From NCBI RefSeq assembly GCF_037975245.1, contig NC_092577.1:31397898-31461897 (forward strand): a stretch of 64,000 nt of DNA. Direction: 5' to 3'. This document shows, piece after piece, positions 35,001 through 47,953 of this stretch. Source of the stretch: Apostichopus japonicus. Taxonomy: Eukaryota; Echinodermata; Holothuroidea; Aspidochirotida; Stichopodidae. Every line of letters begins with the position of its first letter. Position 1 is the first letter of the stretch. The notes beneath the pieces were generated by a model. The model made no database searches. It saw only the letters and a list, made by a program, of their open reading frames with translations, and was not told where the DNA came from. Made by a program: the position numbers and the translations under genes.

Positions 35001-36808
35001 TGCTATTGTCTCCATGACATACAATAGACACTAAGCTTTGACTATGGACTCAATGTTCAAAGAAAAAAACTTAACCTCTGTAAGCAAACTTCAAAATTTG
35101 TTAGACATTTTCTGCAACAATCCTGACCCACTGTTAAATTTTGCCACCCATCTTTGGGTCCTAACCCATATGTTGCAGTCTGTTGTTTTAGATCAACAAA
35201 TATGCTGAGCCTTACCTTCTTAGCAGTGATCTTCTTCTGGAGTTCCTTGGCATCTCTAGCATGCCTCTGCTTCCTACGTTTCAAAACAGTCTCGGGTACA
35301 ACCGGCTTGCGGTCCGCTTTGCTGAAAACACAGAGATCAGGAAAGGAACATTAATCTACCTAGCCATGAAAATACTATGCTCAATCTGGATTTGATTTTG
35401 TGTAGAACACCTAGCCTATGGCACAACTCAGAGCACAGATTTCATCTGTAAAAGCTTAGAAGAGTTCACACAGTATTAATTTTTGTTTCCAGGTATTATA
35501 TAGCAAAGGTGCTATACAAACATACAAAATTATACAACAAAGAGCAAAGATGTACACAAATTAACCCTCAACGAGAATGGCAAATCCCTGCTTATAAGAG
35601 ACAATTTAATCCACTTTGTTTGTCCTTTTGCAAATTTGCATATTAAATGAGAATGGCATAATGCTTATAAACTGTGCCAATGCAATGACTGTGTGGACAA
35701 ATTTTCCAGGTGAAAATGTCTAAACCAGGAAAGGGTTACATGTTGGACTGTAGACAAAGTAAGCAACCACATACAAATAGAAATCAAATGAACAGTTAAA
35801 CAAAGCAATGGTTGGGTTCTTTGAATTGTATCTGTGCAATATTTGTTAAGCCTTGGGAAAGTTAATGATTAGCCTGGGTTTAACGTAGTATCCACGCCTA
35901 CAAATACATAGCCATGACATGACCTATAAGGATTGTACACTGTAATTTCTCAATGGTAAGAGCAAAAATGTGCTTTAAAACGAATAAAATGACATTGGAA
36001 CAAGACAACCACAACTATCACTCAGTGCAGCTTGGGCCTGCTGTACATCAATTCTCACAGAGTTAGGTGTACACACAGAATGTTTCCAAACTCCAGCACA
36101 TAATTGTCATATATGAGGCGGAAACCCAGAGAACTACTGCCACCATGTATGTTTAACTGACATCAAGCAGCTATGCCTAGGCCTTTTACTTTATGTATAG
36201 ATTATATAGCCTAAGCTCACTACTTGCAATACTAGAGCTAGGATAAAGGCCTACTCTGAGTATGCAATTCAGGATAAGTCATGATGTTACCATGCCAGGC
36301 CTCTATATGATAATCTTAACTTCCCACAAAGAGGTATAGGTCTAAAACAGAATGCTAGCCCAGTACTACTACTACTACTAGCCTAACACGCTAAGGTTGG
36401 GCATTGAGCCTTATCTACAATTACACTACTAGTACCCCTAAGACAAGTCTATACCTTCATTTTTTAATTCATTATTGCAGCTAAGAGTCTGTGGAAAGTG
36501 AGAGCCTAAGGTTGGCAAGTCGTGGCTTACAAGTAAGAGAGTAATTCTGTGCTGTTGTCGGGTAGGCTGGCCTAACATTATTTGACAGGCTAACCGTACT
36601 CAGTTTACTAACGCAAGTGTGTATTGAGATGTTTAAAATATCAGTTTAAATTCACGATTCGCTACAACCAATTAGTCTAATAAATGCGAGTATTAAATGA
36701 GAAATTTCTGGAATCACTTAGTGTGATATTCTTGCAAACATTTGGAAGGTGATGCTCGAGATATATACAGATAAACTTTTGTTAATATGTTACGTACTCG
36801 TTCGCCAT
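29055..36808 (-). CDS. RPL7: 60S ribosomal protein L7 (uL30 family), 6 coding exons
   Basis: Coding exons: 36798-36808, 35216-35321, 34033-34199, 33293-33430, 32467-32576 and 29055-29263. All borders are GT-AG and phases join exactly, giving 246 aa, close to the ~248 aa usual in animals. Exon 1 encodes only MAN plus two bases. The lysine/arginine-rich N-terminus is followed by [52 protein letters not shown] and [14 protein letters not shown]. It ends [14 protein letters not shown]...[21 protein letters not shown], the hallmark L7 C-terminus. The product is a large-subunit ribosomal protein. Introns are 1476, 1016, 602, 716 and 3203 bp; the last holds the half-site array and the third a SINE. 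No disabling change is seen, so this is the functional gene rather than a processed copy. Confidence 0.97.
29490..31303. repeat. ~146-bp tandem repeat rich in AGGTCA half-sites, in RPL7 intron 5
   Basis: About a dozen diverged copies of a ~146-bp unit. Each begins with clustered TGACCT half-sites, continues 'ccatgaaaaacaatagggat', 'accaagggctac' and 'agtttaaagttcaagcat', and ends 'cttcttgagatatcgtgttt'. Perfect TGACCTTTGACCT (the DR1 consensus read in reverse) occurs at 29510, 29781, 30368, 30659, 30804 and 31096. The array runs into a CA/TACA microsatellite (31207-31258) and a terminal hairpin (31277-31303). It may be a transposable element with internal tandem units. Confidence 0.9.
31277..31303. 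repeat. Terminal hairpin of the array
   Basis: GATTCCTT at 31277-31284 pairs with AAGGAATC at 31296-31303 around an 11-nt GC-rich loop. An A-rich run follows. It looks like the 3' end of the repeat element. Confidence 0.8.
32185..32415. repeat. Diverged second copy of the array's end
   Basis: 'ttatcgtgttcacaaagttg' and 'cagactttgg' followed by 'gacctcaaaagactttcaac' is a mutated unit. 32362-32415 matches the array terminus (caccatcg, caccattac, attgattcag, aaggaatcc, poly-A). It ends about 50 bases short of RPL7 exon 5. Confidence 0.65.
33640..33871 (+). mobile_element. tRNA-derived SINE
   Basis: The tRNA-like head is at 33640-33706: A box TTAGCTCAGTGGTAA (33646-33660), B box GAGTTCGAGTC (33690-33700), and acceptor-like ends GGAGTG/CACTCC that can pair. 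A tRNA-unrelated body follows, ending in a small hairpin (CCTGCTTACAGG) and an ATACATACACA tail. It lies in RPL7 intron 3, antisense to the gene. The body recurs at 41665-41787. Confidence 0.85.
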
Positions 36809-36819
36809 GATGGCCTAGT

Positions 36820-36829
36820 AAAAAGAGGA
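36820..36829 (-). promoter_or_regulatory. TOP-like pyrimidine tract at the RPL7 5' end
   Basis: On the minus strand TCCTCTTTTT lies 12-21 bases upstream of the RPL7 ATG. A C followed by a short pyrimidine run at the cap site is the 5'-TOP signature of ribosomal protein mRNAs, which places translation under mTOR/LARP1-type control in animals. No TATA box is obvious further upstream. The start site itself is inferred. Confidence 0.6.
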
Positions 36830-37721
36830 CGTTGGGTGGAGTCTATCGTTACGCGTGTAAGCGCTGCAGCTCTTGCCAACGCATGGATAGCTCGACGAAT
36901 GGTACACATATTATATCAACATTGAGCAATGTTTGTGAATAATTATGACCTTAACTATTGTTTTAACTAATAAATATTCCTTTGAAATACTTCTTCTTTC
37001 AACTTGTGGATATTGTACGATCCAGTTTGTTGATAAGTTCTGAGATAGAAAATCCTTGGTTGTGAGATTTGGTTCATGGTTATTGTTTTCATGCATAATA
37101 CGGCCACTTAGGTGAAGAAGCTTCACTTCTCTCGATATTGCTTTTACGCGCTACTAAGGATCCAGTGTCAAAATTTGATGCACAGAACAATGATACTTGC
37201 ATATCAGTCTATCGAATTCGCGAAAAGGTAATTTTGCGACAAGTTTGTTTTCAGTGACACATGCAGCTGTATGTAGCATAGACCCCTATTAATTTGTTTT
37301 AAATCCCCTTTCTTCGGTGCAGGAAGGCTATACGGACAATTTGATATCATAGATGATGGAACTTACACTTAGCTAGTACTGGAACACCATTTTCTTAGAT
37401 AAACAGCTTATTTGCCAGTAATACACTGTGTGAAATACGCACTGAACTATATCTAAACTATATACATGACATTATGTAAATGTTGTGTGACTGACGGCAT
37501 GATATCATTTTACTGCATAAAATCAGGCCATGGCAGTACAAATTTCCTAATACTGTTTCTGGCTGAATTTCCTTAACAGGCGCTTGCGGACGGGGATGGG
37601 GGGGGGGTGCAATCTAACACAATTTCACTAGAAGTAGGGGGCCTACACAAAATTTCAATAGGAGTCCTTCTAACGTAACCCTGCCTTCGACCTGGAGAAG
37701 ATATACACCCCACCCCCCCAC
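36830..37721. other. Upstream flank of RPL7; nothing else recognised
   Basis: The promoter of RPL7 should lie here just above 36830, but no TATA or other clear box stands out. The remainder is AT-rich with short chance ORFs. Confidence 0.4.
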
Positions 37722-38066
37722 CAGTGGCGTAGTTACGTTCTTTTGAGTGGGGGGCTAAAGACTGATGGGCGGCCTGGGGGAGGGGTCTCCCCTTTGGAAT
37801 TTTTTTGCATTTCCAGGTGGCCTCAGATGCAATTTGGTGCAATATAGCACACTTCAACCCACCCACTCCATTTTGTATATAATTTTGCATTTTCACCTGG
37901 CCTTAGATGCAATTTGGTGCTCCAAATGAGATTTTTTTCTCATTTGGAAATGAAAAGGGTGTTTTCTGACTTGCGAAATGGGGGGGGGGCGGAATGATAC
38001 TTCCGCCCTCCATATTTTTCACCGGGGGGGCTGGCGCCCCCCAGCCCCCCGGTTCCTACGCCCTTG
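37722..38066 (-). mobile_element. hAT-type MITE, family B copy 2 (inverted)
   Basis: Reverse-complement copy of the 16015-16367 and 62234-62578 elements. It starts CAGTGGCGTAGTTACG and ends CGGTTCCTACGCCCTTG, with the same 'gatgcaatttggtgc' motifs and GC hairpin module. No target duplication is recognisable (flanks CCCCCCAC and GTAGTCAC), so this copy is older or its flank has mutated. Confidence 0.88.
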
Positions 38067-38399
38067 GTAGTCACACTCAAATCCTTCAATTTTTGTTTTT
38101 TGTGTTCCTCTACCCTAGCTCCCAAGTTTTCATCAACGTCAATCTTAGGCCTATACAAATTAGTCCTATCAATTACAAACTGCCATGATTTTAAGCCGTC
38201 TCACCCAAAGTCCTCATCATAGCCTAAACATGTCTCTTGAGTGATGCCATATGTAGATCTAATTATCAGTTTGTAGCTAATTATAACTTTAACTTTCATA
38301 TCCCAAACCAATAAAAATTGTTATGTTGATCATGATGAGTACATGCACATCTGAAGTTGGTTTCACAACTCAGAGGCTCGATAATTGGCTATAGATAAA

Positions 38400-38431
<32 letters not shown>

Positions 38432-38965
38432 ATAAAAATAGCAAAATGCCCAGGTGTGCACGGGAATGAACTCTTTTCAGCTGTAAACTCCAACAAGAAT
38501 GAGATTAAGTTAACTATAATGCGGGATGGTGTGGGGGGGGGGGGGTTATGGGGGTATGCATCTTAAAGGTCTTCAGTATTTACCCAAACTGTAACGTGCT
38601 AAATGTTGCTAAATGTCTTCGAAAGTAGTATGGCAGTATTTCTTATATGAATATATTACATTTAATTAATACATATGTAACTTAAATTAGACAATGTTAA
38701 TTGTTGTCGCAATGAGGACAAATGCTTTGAGAGTGGCAATCCGAAATGCAGTTTGGAATTTGAGCATGAGCCTGGCCATTATTTGACACTTTCTAACATA
38801 ATTTAGGACGCAATACTGATGACCAAATATCACGGTAAGTCATCCGTCTCGTGATGATATTTCAGCATTTTCTAAAATACAATTTCTGGTTACCCACTGC
38901 GCACATACTCATTATGTATGCAATAATGTTCAGTACAATTGGCAAACCAATTAATATACCTGTGA
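38067..38965. other. Noncoding with (TA)n and poly-G
   Basis: A TA run at 38399-38426 and a G tract at 38532-38547. No gene seen. Confidence 0.45.
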
Positions 38966-39255
38966 TGTGGCCGAGTGGATAATGGCGATGGTATTTGAAG
39001 CAATGAGGCTTACGACAGTCGGGAAGTTCCGGATTCTATACCCGGCCGGGTCATAGTTACGTGGGTTTTTCATCCAAGAGCAATCTTCAGTTTGCCCATC
39101 TGAAATGACTTTCTAGACTCCATATTTGAGTTAAAATGTTGAATTGAAAGCCACCAGACGTGTAAATTGTAACCAATAACCTTTCGGGTTTCTCCCACAT
39201 TTGTGGTCGCTTAAGCGTCGTAAAAATAACTGATGATTATTATTATATTATATAT
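38966..39255 (+). mobile_element. Second tRNA-derived SINE family
   Basis: Begins TGTGGCCGAGTGGATAATGG, a tRNA-Leu/Ser-like A box region. A degenerate B box lies near 39026-39040, followed by a ~180-bp body with 'ttctcccacatttgtggtcg'. It ends with an ATT microsatellite tail (39228-39255). The body differs from the SINE at 33640. Confidence 0.7.
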
Positions 39256-39526
39256 ATTAAAGTATGAAACAGAGGTGCTTCAAGTCACATGTGATCTTTA
39301 ATATAATAACAAACAATACCAAACATCGAGAACTTACAAGTAGCTGCCGAATGTGTGCCAATCTATAAGACAATGAAACTGCAATATGCTAACGGTAATC
39401 AGATAGGCCCTATGACGTAACGGATTATCATTCTACTTGAGCGTTGAAGAGAAGAAAAACGCATGCTTTTCGGGAAAATAGCTCTCGACCCAAACGAAAA
39501 TTGTCTCGCGACCAACTCTTGAGTCG

Positions 39527-41093
<1,567 letters not shown>

Positions 41094-41188
41094 ATGATCG
41101 ACAATATGCAACCAGGCGGTTTCCCAAAGCAGCGAAGACGTTCAGTAATCGAGAAAATTATCCAGATTATAGCGCCAACACCTCGGAG
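41094..41188 (+). CDS. Candidate first coding exon (alternative 1) of an unidentified gene
   Basis: ATG (41094) opens 31 codons plus two bases and ends CGGAG before the strong donor GTAAGT at 41189. A second in-frame ATG lies at 41106. The peptide is basic (KQRRRSVIEKIIQIIAPTPR). The outgoing phase is 2, matching the incoming phase of the exon at 55001 and equal to that of the exon at 44735. This suggests alternative first exons of one gene, but there is no homology support. A random ORF next to a chance donor cannot be excluded. Confidence 0.35.
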
Positions 41189-41664
41189 GTAAGTATATAC
41201 CCGCACTGACTATATAAACGCCACTTAGTATGCATATCTTTATACACAAAGAGACGAACACACACACACACACATGGTGGTTCTCATAAACAAAAATCCA
41301 GAGTGGAGGGAGAGGGAGAAGGCCGTGGCAAGTAGTGACAGGTCTGCGATAATAGCCTAAGGATCAAACGATTTACAATAAGAAATAGTTAACCTGTTTA
41401 CAGGTTGACCTTTTTCAAGGGTGATTTTTCAAGGGAGAAGTTCAGCCCTCGCTTACCCCCCCCCCTCCCCTACACCTCCTCCAATGCACGTTCACAAATG
41501 TAGAAGCGAAGAATCGTGTATCAAGCGCATAAGAGTATACCATTGTTCTTGCGTGCCTACCGTCCACGGAAACTCCATGTTACTCTGTGATTTTATAAAA
41601 GTAACTGGTTAGGCCTAGTGTAATAACCGTACTTCATTTATCATTCGATGCATACAATTGTAAC

Positions 41665-41787
41665 TTCATAGTTAAATATGCCGTTAATATATGAATGCAA
41701 GAGACTGACTTGCAGTTTTGATCAGCCAATGAGGCTTCTTCGCGAGTTCCTGCTTGCAGGAGGATCTAAATTGCATACATACATAGT
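41665..41787 (+). mobile_element. 5'-truncated SINE copy
   Basis: Matches the body and 3' end of the SINE at 33640-33871 ('tatgaatgcaagagactga', 'gagttcctgcttgcaggagg', 'atctaaattgcatacataca') but lacks the tRNA-like head. Sharing of the 3' end with loss of the 5' end fits LINE-mediated retroposition. Confidence 0.8.
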
Positions 41788-43580
41788 GCAGCGTTTCGCA
41801 TGCACTGTGATGATAGCAATATGAAACGTTTTTGTAATGAGCTGGTAATTATTCTCAAACATGTAGTAATAATAATAATAAGTAACTTTCCGCCAAAATT
41901 GTAGTACGCAAATTATAAGCTATAAGCATATAGTGTACACGTTTATGCTAATGTGTTGCATTGTATATTCAAGGTAATTGTCCACTAAATAACCCCAGTT
42001 CCTGCAAGTGAGTTCAGGATCTTTCTCTCGTATAGTCATGAAACATATATGTTCTGACATGAAGTCCAGTGCTCCATTGTGTTGTTGTCAAGGGAAAGCC
42101 ACGCTCACCATACGTAAGCATGCACATGTAGACACAATCATGTAAACGCCGATCTTGTGAGCATGCGCATAATCAGCTGTCATATATCATTAGCACATAG
42201 CGTTACGAAATATTGCAACGTGAATTGTTGTGGTGTAGACTATAACAGGAAATATAACATGACGTACCCAGGGAACTTATACACTGGCAGTTAGCCAAAA
42301 CAAGATACATCTAAGTAGTACGGTATAGGAGTGACTACGCAATCGTATTATCGACGCTCGTTAACAAACGGATTATCATGCGGGTAATTGTATGGGCTGA
42401 TTAAATGTTAGTGTACCCGTAGTAGACAGACGTATGGAGTCCCAAGTGACTTGACCGTACCAGAGAGAGCCTCTTAGAATACGACGTTCCCCAGGTCCTA
42501 CCAAGAATGTGACGTCAGATGGGTGCTAAACAATAGGTAATGAAAATTCCAACAGATTGACGGAAATTAACTTAGAAGTAGCAGTCGATCCCTGCGGGAA
42601 AACAGCAGCTGTTGTCAAAACATCGCGAGCTTTAGTGTGTAAAGCAAAGGTTTTTATATTGTTAAATGGTTTGAGTCAAAACTCAAACGTGCATGCTTTT
42701 TATTTTTCATACTAATTTATATTGTATTTTATTCTGCATTTTTTACTACATATTTTGTGTCATATATATATATATATTATTTGCTGTTACATAGCGTTTT
42801 AGAGCACTTTTGTGGATTTTACGCTTTACAAAATAAATTATTATTATTATTAAGTTTACCGGTTTTATACCGTCATGAGCAACGCCTTACCTGCTTGCGT
42901 AATACAAAATGTGCCGGTGTACATCGTCAACGTTCCCTTATATACCTTGTCGTACGTTTGTTGTTTGTACTCGAAACAACCTTTATGCACTATAGTTGTA
43001 GAAAGTTACTCCTCCAATCTATTTTATATTTTTCGCTTAACAATAAGGATAGTTTCAACTGCCGTCCTTTTAAGGTTATTCAACATTACATAAAACATTT
43101 TTAATGTGTGTAAATACTGTTTCTCTACACGTTGTCTTCATTCTATAACCTGTAAGCGATTTGTTCAATAATTCGTCTTATAGACTTTTAAGTAGCGCAG
43201 AAAAACATTTTTGCACCGTTGGCTTGCCATAGGCGTACGTTTTGGTTAACCTTGGCCTCAATATGTTAACTTTTGTATCATTGCTAACAACCATAAAGGT
43301 ATAAGTTTATTCATGGCCCACATATCGATAAAGGCAACCTAGAACATTGACTAGTTAGTTATACATAGCCTGATATTTACATGAAAAGCATCATGTTGAA
43401 CTAAATGATTAGTAATGATACTTCCATACAGTAACCTTTTCGGTTTTGTTTTGGCATTGGAATTTTTGTGAATGATTGTTTCTGGAAGTGAAGTATTCTA
43501 AAGTTGGCCATATATCCTGGAAATATTGGACCACAAAAACACTCAGAGCCACCCCTCCCTTTAAACGTGTACATTGTAGG
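41788..43580. other. Noncoding stretch, nothing recognised
   Basis: Short ATT and TA runs (41868-41880, 42762-42776, 42838-42852) and chance ORFs. One perfect TGACGTCA lies at 42510-42517. Confidence 0.4.
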
Positions 43581-43583
43581 CCT

Positions 43584-43872
43584 ACATACTGAATAAGTTA
43601 TATGTCAACATTGAAGGAGGAAGGGTGGGGGGTGAGGTTCAACAGCAATATCATATTCCCGGAATTCCTGTAGAAAATATGGTCACCAGGCCATATATAC
43701 TGTTCTGAATTTCCAACTCACTACAAATTTCAATATATATATATACATACTATATATACTATGTATACTATATATATACTATATATACTAGATACTGACG
43801 AAGTTATATGTCAACATTGAAGGAGGAAGGGTGGGGGGGGGTTGGGGTTGGGGTGAGGTTCAACAGCAATAT
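43584..43872. repeat. Direct repeat pair around a TA-rich core
   Basis: 'agttatatgtcaacattgaa' plus 'ggaggaagggtgggg' and 'gtgaggttcaacagcaatat' occur at 43584-43652 and again at 43790-43872. A TATACATACTATATA-type tract lies between them. The second copy has an expanded GGGGTTGGGGTTG run. Confidence 0.85.
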
Positions 43873-43891
43873 GTATTTATATATATATTGC

Positions 43892-44274
43892 TGATTTAAA
43901 TAAGTATATGTCGATTTAAACTGGTATAAGTCGAATTAAATTGGAATATGTAGATTTAAATTGACATATACCTATTTAATTCGACATGTCATCGATTTAA
44001 ACTAGTATGTGTCGATTTAAATTGACATATACCGATTTATTTTACTTATCATCGATTTAAATTGGTATATGTCGATTTAAATCAATGATATGTCGAATTA
44101 AACTGCAGTCGATTTAAATCGATGATATGTAGAATTAAACTGGTATATGTCGATTTAAAACGGTAGAAGGCAATTGAAGCTTCTGGAAACTGGTATAAGT
44201 CGAAGGAAATTGGTATATATCGATTTAAATCGGTATAAGTCGATTGCCCACGATTTGAGACTGATGGCCCGCCA
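43892..44274. mobile_element. Half copy of the TGGCGGGCC foldback element
   Basis: The right end matches the element at 6591-7572: arrays of 'tatatgtcgatttaaat' units, then GATTTGAGACTGATGGCC and GCCA followed by TA. The left terminus and central LINE piece are absent. Confidence 0.85.
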
Positions 44275-44734
44275 TACGCTTGGTGCAGAGTGCACGCTAA
44301 AACAAGAAACCTGGAACCTATAATGTTTATATGGCGCTTACAGATCTCCGTAAGCATATCTGCTTCCGCGTCGCAGTTAATTTCACTCAGGCTTTGATGA
44401 TTGTTAAAATCCCAGTGACACTAGACCAGGTGTAATCTATGCAGTCCTTTCATAACATGGCAAAGTAGGCTCTCGTTAAGTTGCTCAAATTCGCAATATC
44501 ATGGCCGTACATATCGGTTGATAAACTGAGGCAGTGAAAGTGCTAGGCTGTGTATACCGCATCATTGAAGAAGACATTCGACATGGATACTGAATATTGT
44601 AGCAGTATACGATCGTAGCTGTCATCATTATGTGTACAGGCTTATGTTAAATTACTTCGGAAAAAAACTTCACAGTCATTTAGAGCGTCATCCTCCATCA
44701 GCTTACTTGTACCTTCATCGGACGGGTTTGTAAA

Positions 44735-44787
44735 ATGCCGAAACCCAAAAAATTGTTAAGTCCAAGGAAACTCCCAAATATCTTCCG
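44735..44787 (+). CDS. Candidate first coding exon (alternative 2) of an unidentified gene
   Basis: ATG (A at -3) opens 17 codons plus two bases, MPKPKKLLSPRKLPNIF, and ends at the consensus donor CCG|GTAAGT at 44788. The Lys/Pro-rich start resembles the short basic first exons of many signalling proteins. Its phase-2 exit joins without a stop to the exon at 55001. I cannot name the protein. The spacing (10.2 kb) fits the long introns of this genome. Confidence 0.42.
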
Positions 44788-46350
44788 GTAAGTTCAGCTT
44801 AAATTTAGTCTCTAACCAGAATATTTCCGATCAATATACATGATGCATGTGTTTGCTAATAATGGGACGGGTGACTTTCATCCCGCTGTGCCAGCCGTTA
44901 TATGCGGCTTGTATTATTGGTCTGTATTGTAAATAGTAGGCCTATCTACTGGTAGACCCAGGCTTACCCCTCCGGATTCTATGTGAAATTGGCGTTTTAT
45001 GGGTTAAAACTCGTCCGCCAGTGCATGTTGACCATTATTTGACTTTTGTAGCATATATGTGGCTAATGCTAATACCGATTATCATATACAGTAGTATGAA
45101 AGCTAAATATGGACGTGTGTAAAGGCTCTAGAGTGTATGCTGATGTAAACACTTCCTCCATGATTTTAAGCATATATCTCGCATGCCGATATCCATGTCA
45201 CAAATTGACAATACTAGCGAAATAGGAAGCTTCTGTCTCAAGATATTTTATGAACAAGAGAAGTGTCTATAGTGCACACATCACCAGTTCCGTAAACACA
45301 ATGATATTTGCACTTAATTGTTCCGCAAAGAAAGAGGAAAGGGGGGGGGGCGTTGGAGGTGTGTGTGTGGATTGACTAGTCACCAGAATTTTTAGAAAAT
45401 TTAATGGAGGGAAATGTAATATTCTTCTCCTTCATTTCAATCATGGAAAATTACATTTTATATAGTCCATGTGCCGATCTCCAAATTTCGACATAACTTG
45501 TGGGAAATTAAGTCATAATTTCTGGCTTTGTGACAGTTATTAAAAGTATTTAGCCTTTATTATAGTGGTGCACGTATTGTTTACTTTGTGTACAATTTCA
45601 GTGCGGGTACTTTCCCTTTCGGCGCTCCATAGTTCTTTGTTGTTGAGAGTCCTGCATGCTGCTCCGTTATGTCTAGCTGTGTTCTATACTGATGTCAGGG
45701 TATTTCCAGCTTCTGTTTATCTAGATTTGCGCAATGCATTTTACATATGCTAATCCAGAAATTCATCCCTGAGGCGCTCGAGAGGATAGGTAGTTTGCGA
45801 GAGGATACGGATGCCGGAAACATTCGAAACCAAGAATCAAACCATTGCTTAGCGAGTATTGAAAACACAACGGGTGTGATATGAGGAAAGGAGGGGGGAA
45901 AAGGGGATTATCCTCTATGAGGATATGGAATTTGCAAATTGCACCTTGCGGATTAAGGAGCAAAGAACGGATTACATATGTTTGTAGAACTGATAGAGGC
46001 CGGTGATGTGAGATTTAATACGAAAGATCCAATCGGTTTCTTACGTTAACGTTCAGTAGCGGATTTGAAGTTCGAGGTAATTAAAATAAATTCTAGGTTT
46101 AATGACTATGAAGATTGAAATGCTCGGAAACGTGGAATCCTGCCAAATAATCACGAATAATGTTTTTGTGATTATTAAAACTTAAGCGGAACCGGGAGCC
46201 TGTTTAACCTATACATAATTGCCCTCTTTGCAAAGTTTTCCTGTAAAGTCATGGTTTATTTGGTTCTAAATTCCATCAATGCAACTTACACTTATCTAGC
46301 GTCATACTTTCATTGTGTTACATTTTGTACTGTTAATTCGACTGCCAAGT
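44788..46350. other. Noncoding (possible intron), nothing recognised
   Basis: Chance ORFs and a G tract at 45343-45351 only. Confidence 0.4.
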
Positions 46351-46394
46351 ATTGCTGATGAAGGTCCCAGTGGGACCGAAATTTCCAATATAGT
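46351..46394 (+). ncRNA. Hammerhead-ribozyme-like motif
   Basis: Core CTGATGA (46355-46361), then one extra A, stem II GGTCCC/GGGACC (46363-46368 with 46372-46377), then GAAA (46378-46381). A minimal stem III ATT-TCC-AAT follows (46381-46389) with an A at the expected cleavage position (46390). Stem I would be weak (ATTG with TAGT). Short-stem type I hammerheads of this design are known from Penelope-like retroelements and related repeats. The extra A before stem II and the weak stem I leave activity uncertain. Confidence 0.55.
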
Positions 46395-46437
46395 TTCTAA
46401 AACATAACTCCTTATTTGTTATTTCTCTGGTTTTCTC

Positions 46438-46441
<4 letters not shown>

Positions 46442-46511
<70 letters not shown>

Positions 46512-46526
46512 TATATATATGTATAT
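46442..46526. repeat. (AT)n microsatellite with CAG interruptions
   Basis: AT dinucleotide run broken by 'cag' twice, starting about 48 bases downstream of the hammerhead-like motif. Confidence 0.95.
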
Positions 46527-46917
46527 CTCCCACTGCATCTTTATTTAGGATTTGGGAATTCCCATGAGGACGAGTAAACTTTAAACTATATGTGAAATGT
46601 GGGGTTTCTCCGGTGTGATTGTCTCGGCATGCTGCCAAGTTCTCGTCTGTCAACATCCGTTCGGCTTCCTCAAGTTCAACATCTGGCCGTTTCAATTTGT
46701 CTATGATTTCAAAATACTCATGTTCAGTTTTCTCTTTGATTGCGATCGTATATAGCTAATGTGAATAACATGTACAGAGCCATGTTATTACTTCCTTGTT
46801 GGCTTTGTCTATGATTAGTGGCGTAGCGCGTTCTGCAGTCTTGGAGGATATGTAGGACTTAGTGCCAGTTTCACAAAGATCACTAAGTCGCCTACATAAC
46901 TTAGTCCACTCTCCACT

Positions 46918-47945
46918 CACTGGCGGATCCAGAGCCTTTGTTTGGGAGGGGCCAAAGTGGCATTAGAGTGATATGGGGGAGGGGTCTAAGGGGAGGGGGT
47001 GCCCCCCCTCCCCTTTGGAAAATTTTCTATTGCTGAATGCCCTCAGATGCAATTTGGTGCGACAAAAGTGTACAATGGTGATGTTAATTTACTTCTAAAA
47101 AAAAAAATGTTTCCTAGGTGTAATTTTCTAAAATATTTATAAAACAAAGTTGGGATCATCTTTCTCAAGAAATTTTTATTCCTCATAGGTTATAAATTTC
47201 TTACACCAGCCTGTAACTGCAAAATGGTGTTAAACTGTAAATCCTCATGCTCATACATTTACATAGCTCCCAACTCTTGAGAAGGCAAATGCTGGTCCAT
47301 TCCACGAATCGCAGTCCTGGGGGAGGGGTATAAGGGGAGGGGGTGTCCCCCTCCCCTTTTGATTTTTTTTGGAATCCTGGTGATGCCTACATTTAAAATG
47401 GTGGCACTTAGAAAGGCTTTTGTCACCCAAAATTTTCTGAGAATTATGCATTTTTTTGTGTGTAACATCAATAAATTGAATAATAGGTGATAATTCATTC
47501 TTTCCCGTGGCATGAAAATGTTCGCTGCTCGCCCCAATGAAAAGAAATATAGGCTAATTTGAGGTTCAAATGATGCTGTAAAGGAGGTTTTATACTCTAT
47601 TATGCTAAATGCTAAAGAAATGATGGTTGCTAAGTCAAAATTTGATGCAAATTTTTGTATGTATACTTGACAATTACAATGCGTTTTTTTTTCGGACGCT
47701 TGTGCCGGTCAGCGGGTTTGGGTGTTAGAATGCGGGTCTAATTCCCGCGAATTGCGGGTCAGTTGGGAGCTCTGCATTTAATTTTAAACCAGAAAACGAA
47801 CAGGTTTAGACTAGTCTACCACTGCTATTCCTCTCGATGTTTTTAATTTCCAATCATATGATTTAGCGGATGTTCGGAAACACTTTTTGGCTCACCTTTG
47901 GGGGGGGGCCATGGCCCCCCTTGGCCCCCCTTGGATCCGCCACTG
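46918..47945. mobile_element. hAT-type non-autonomous element, 1028 bp, perfect 8-bp TSD
   Basis: Ends CACTGGCGGATCCAG and CTTGGATCCGCCACTG form terminal inverted repeats with one mismatch near the tip. Flanks TCTCCACT at 46910-46917 and 47946-47953 are an exact 8-bp duplication. The interior holds two copies of the GC hairpin module (46975-47035 and 47318-47370) and a 'cagatgcaatttggtgc' motif shared with family B MITEs. No transposase frame. Confidence 0.94.
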
Positions 47946-47953
47946 TCTCCACT

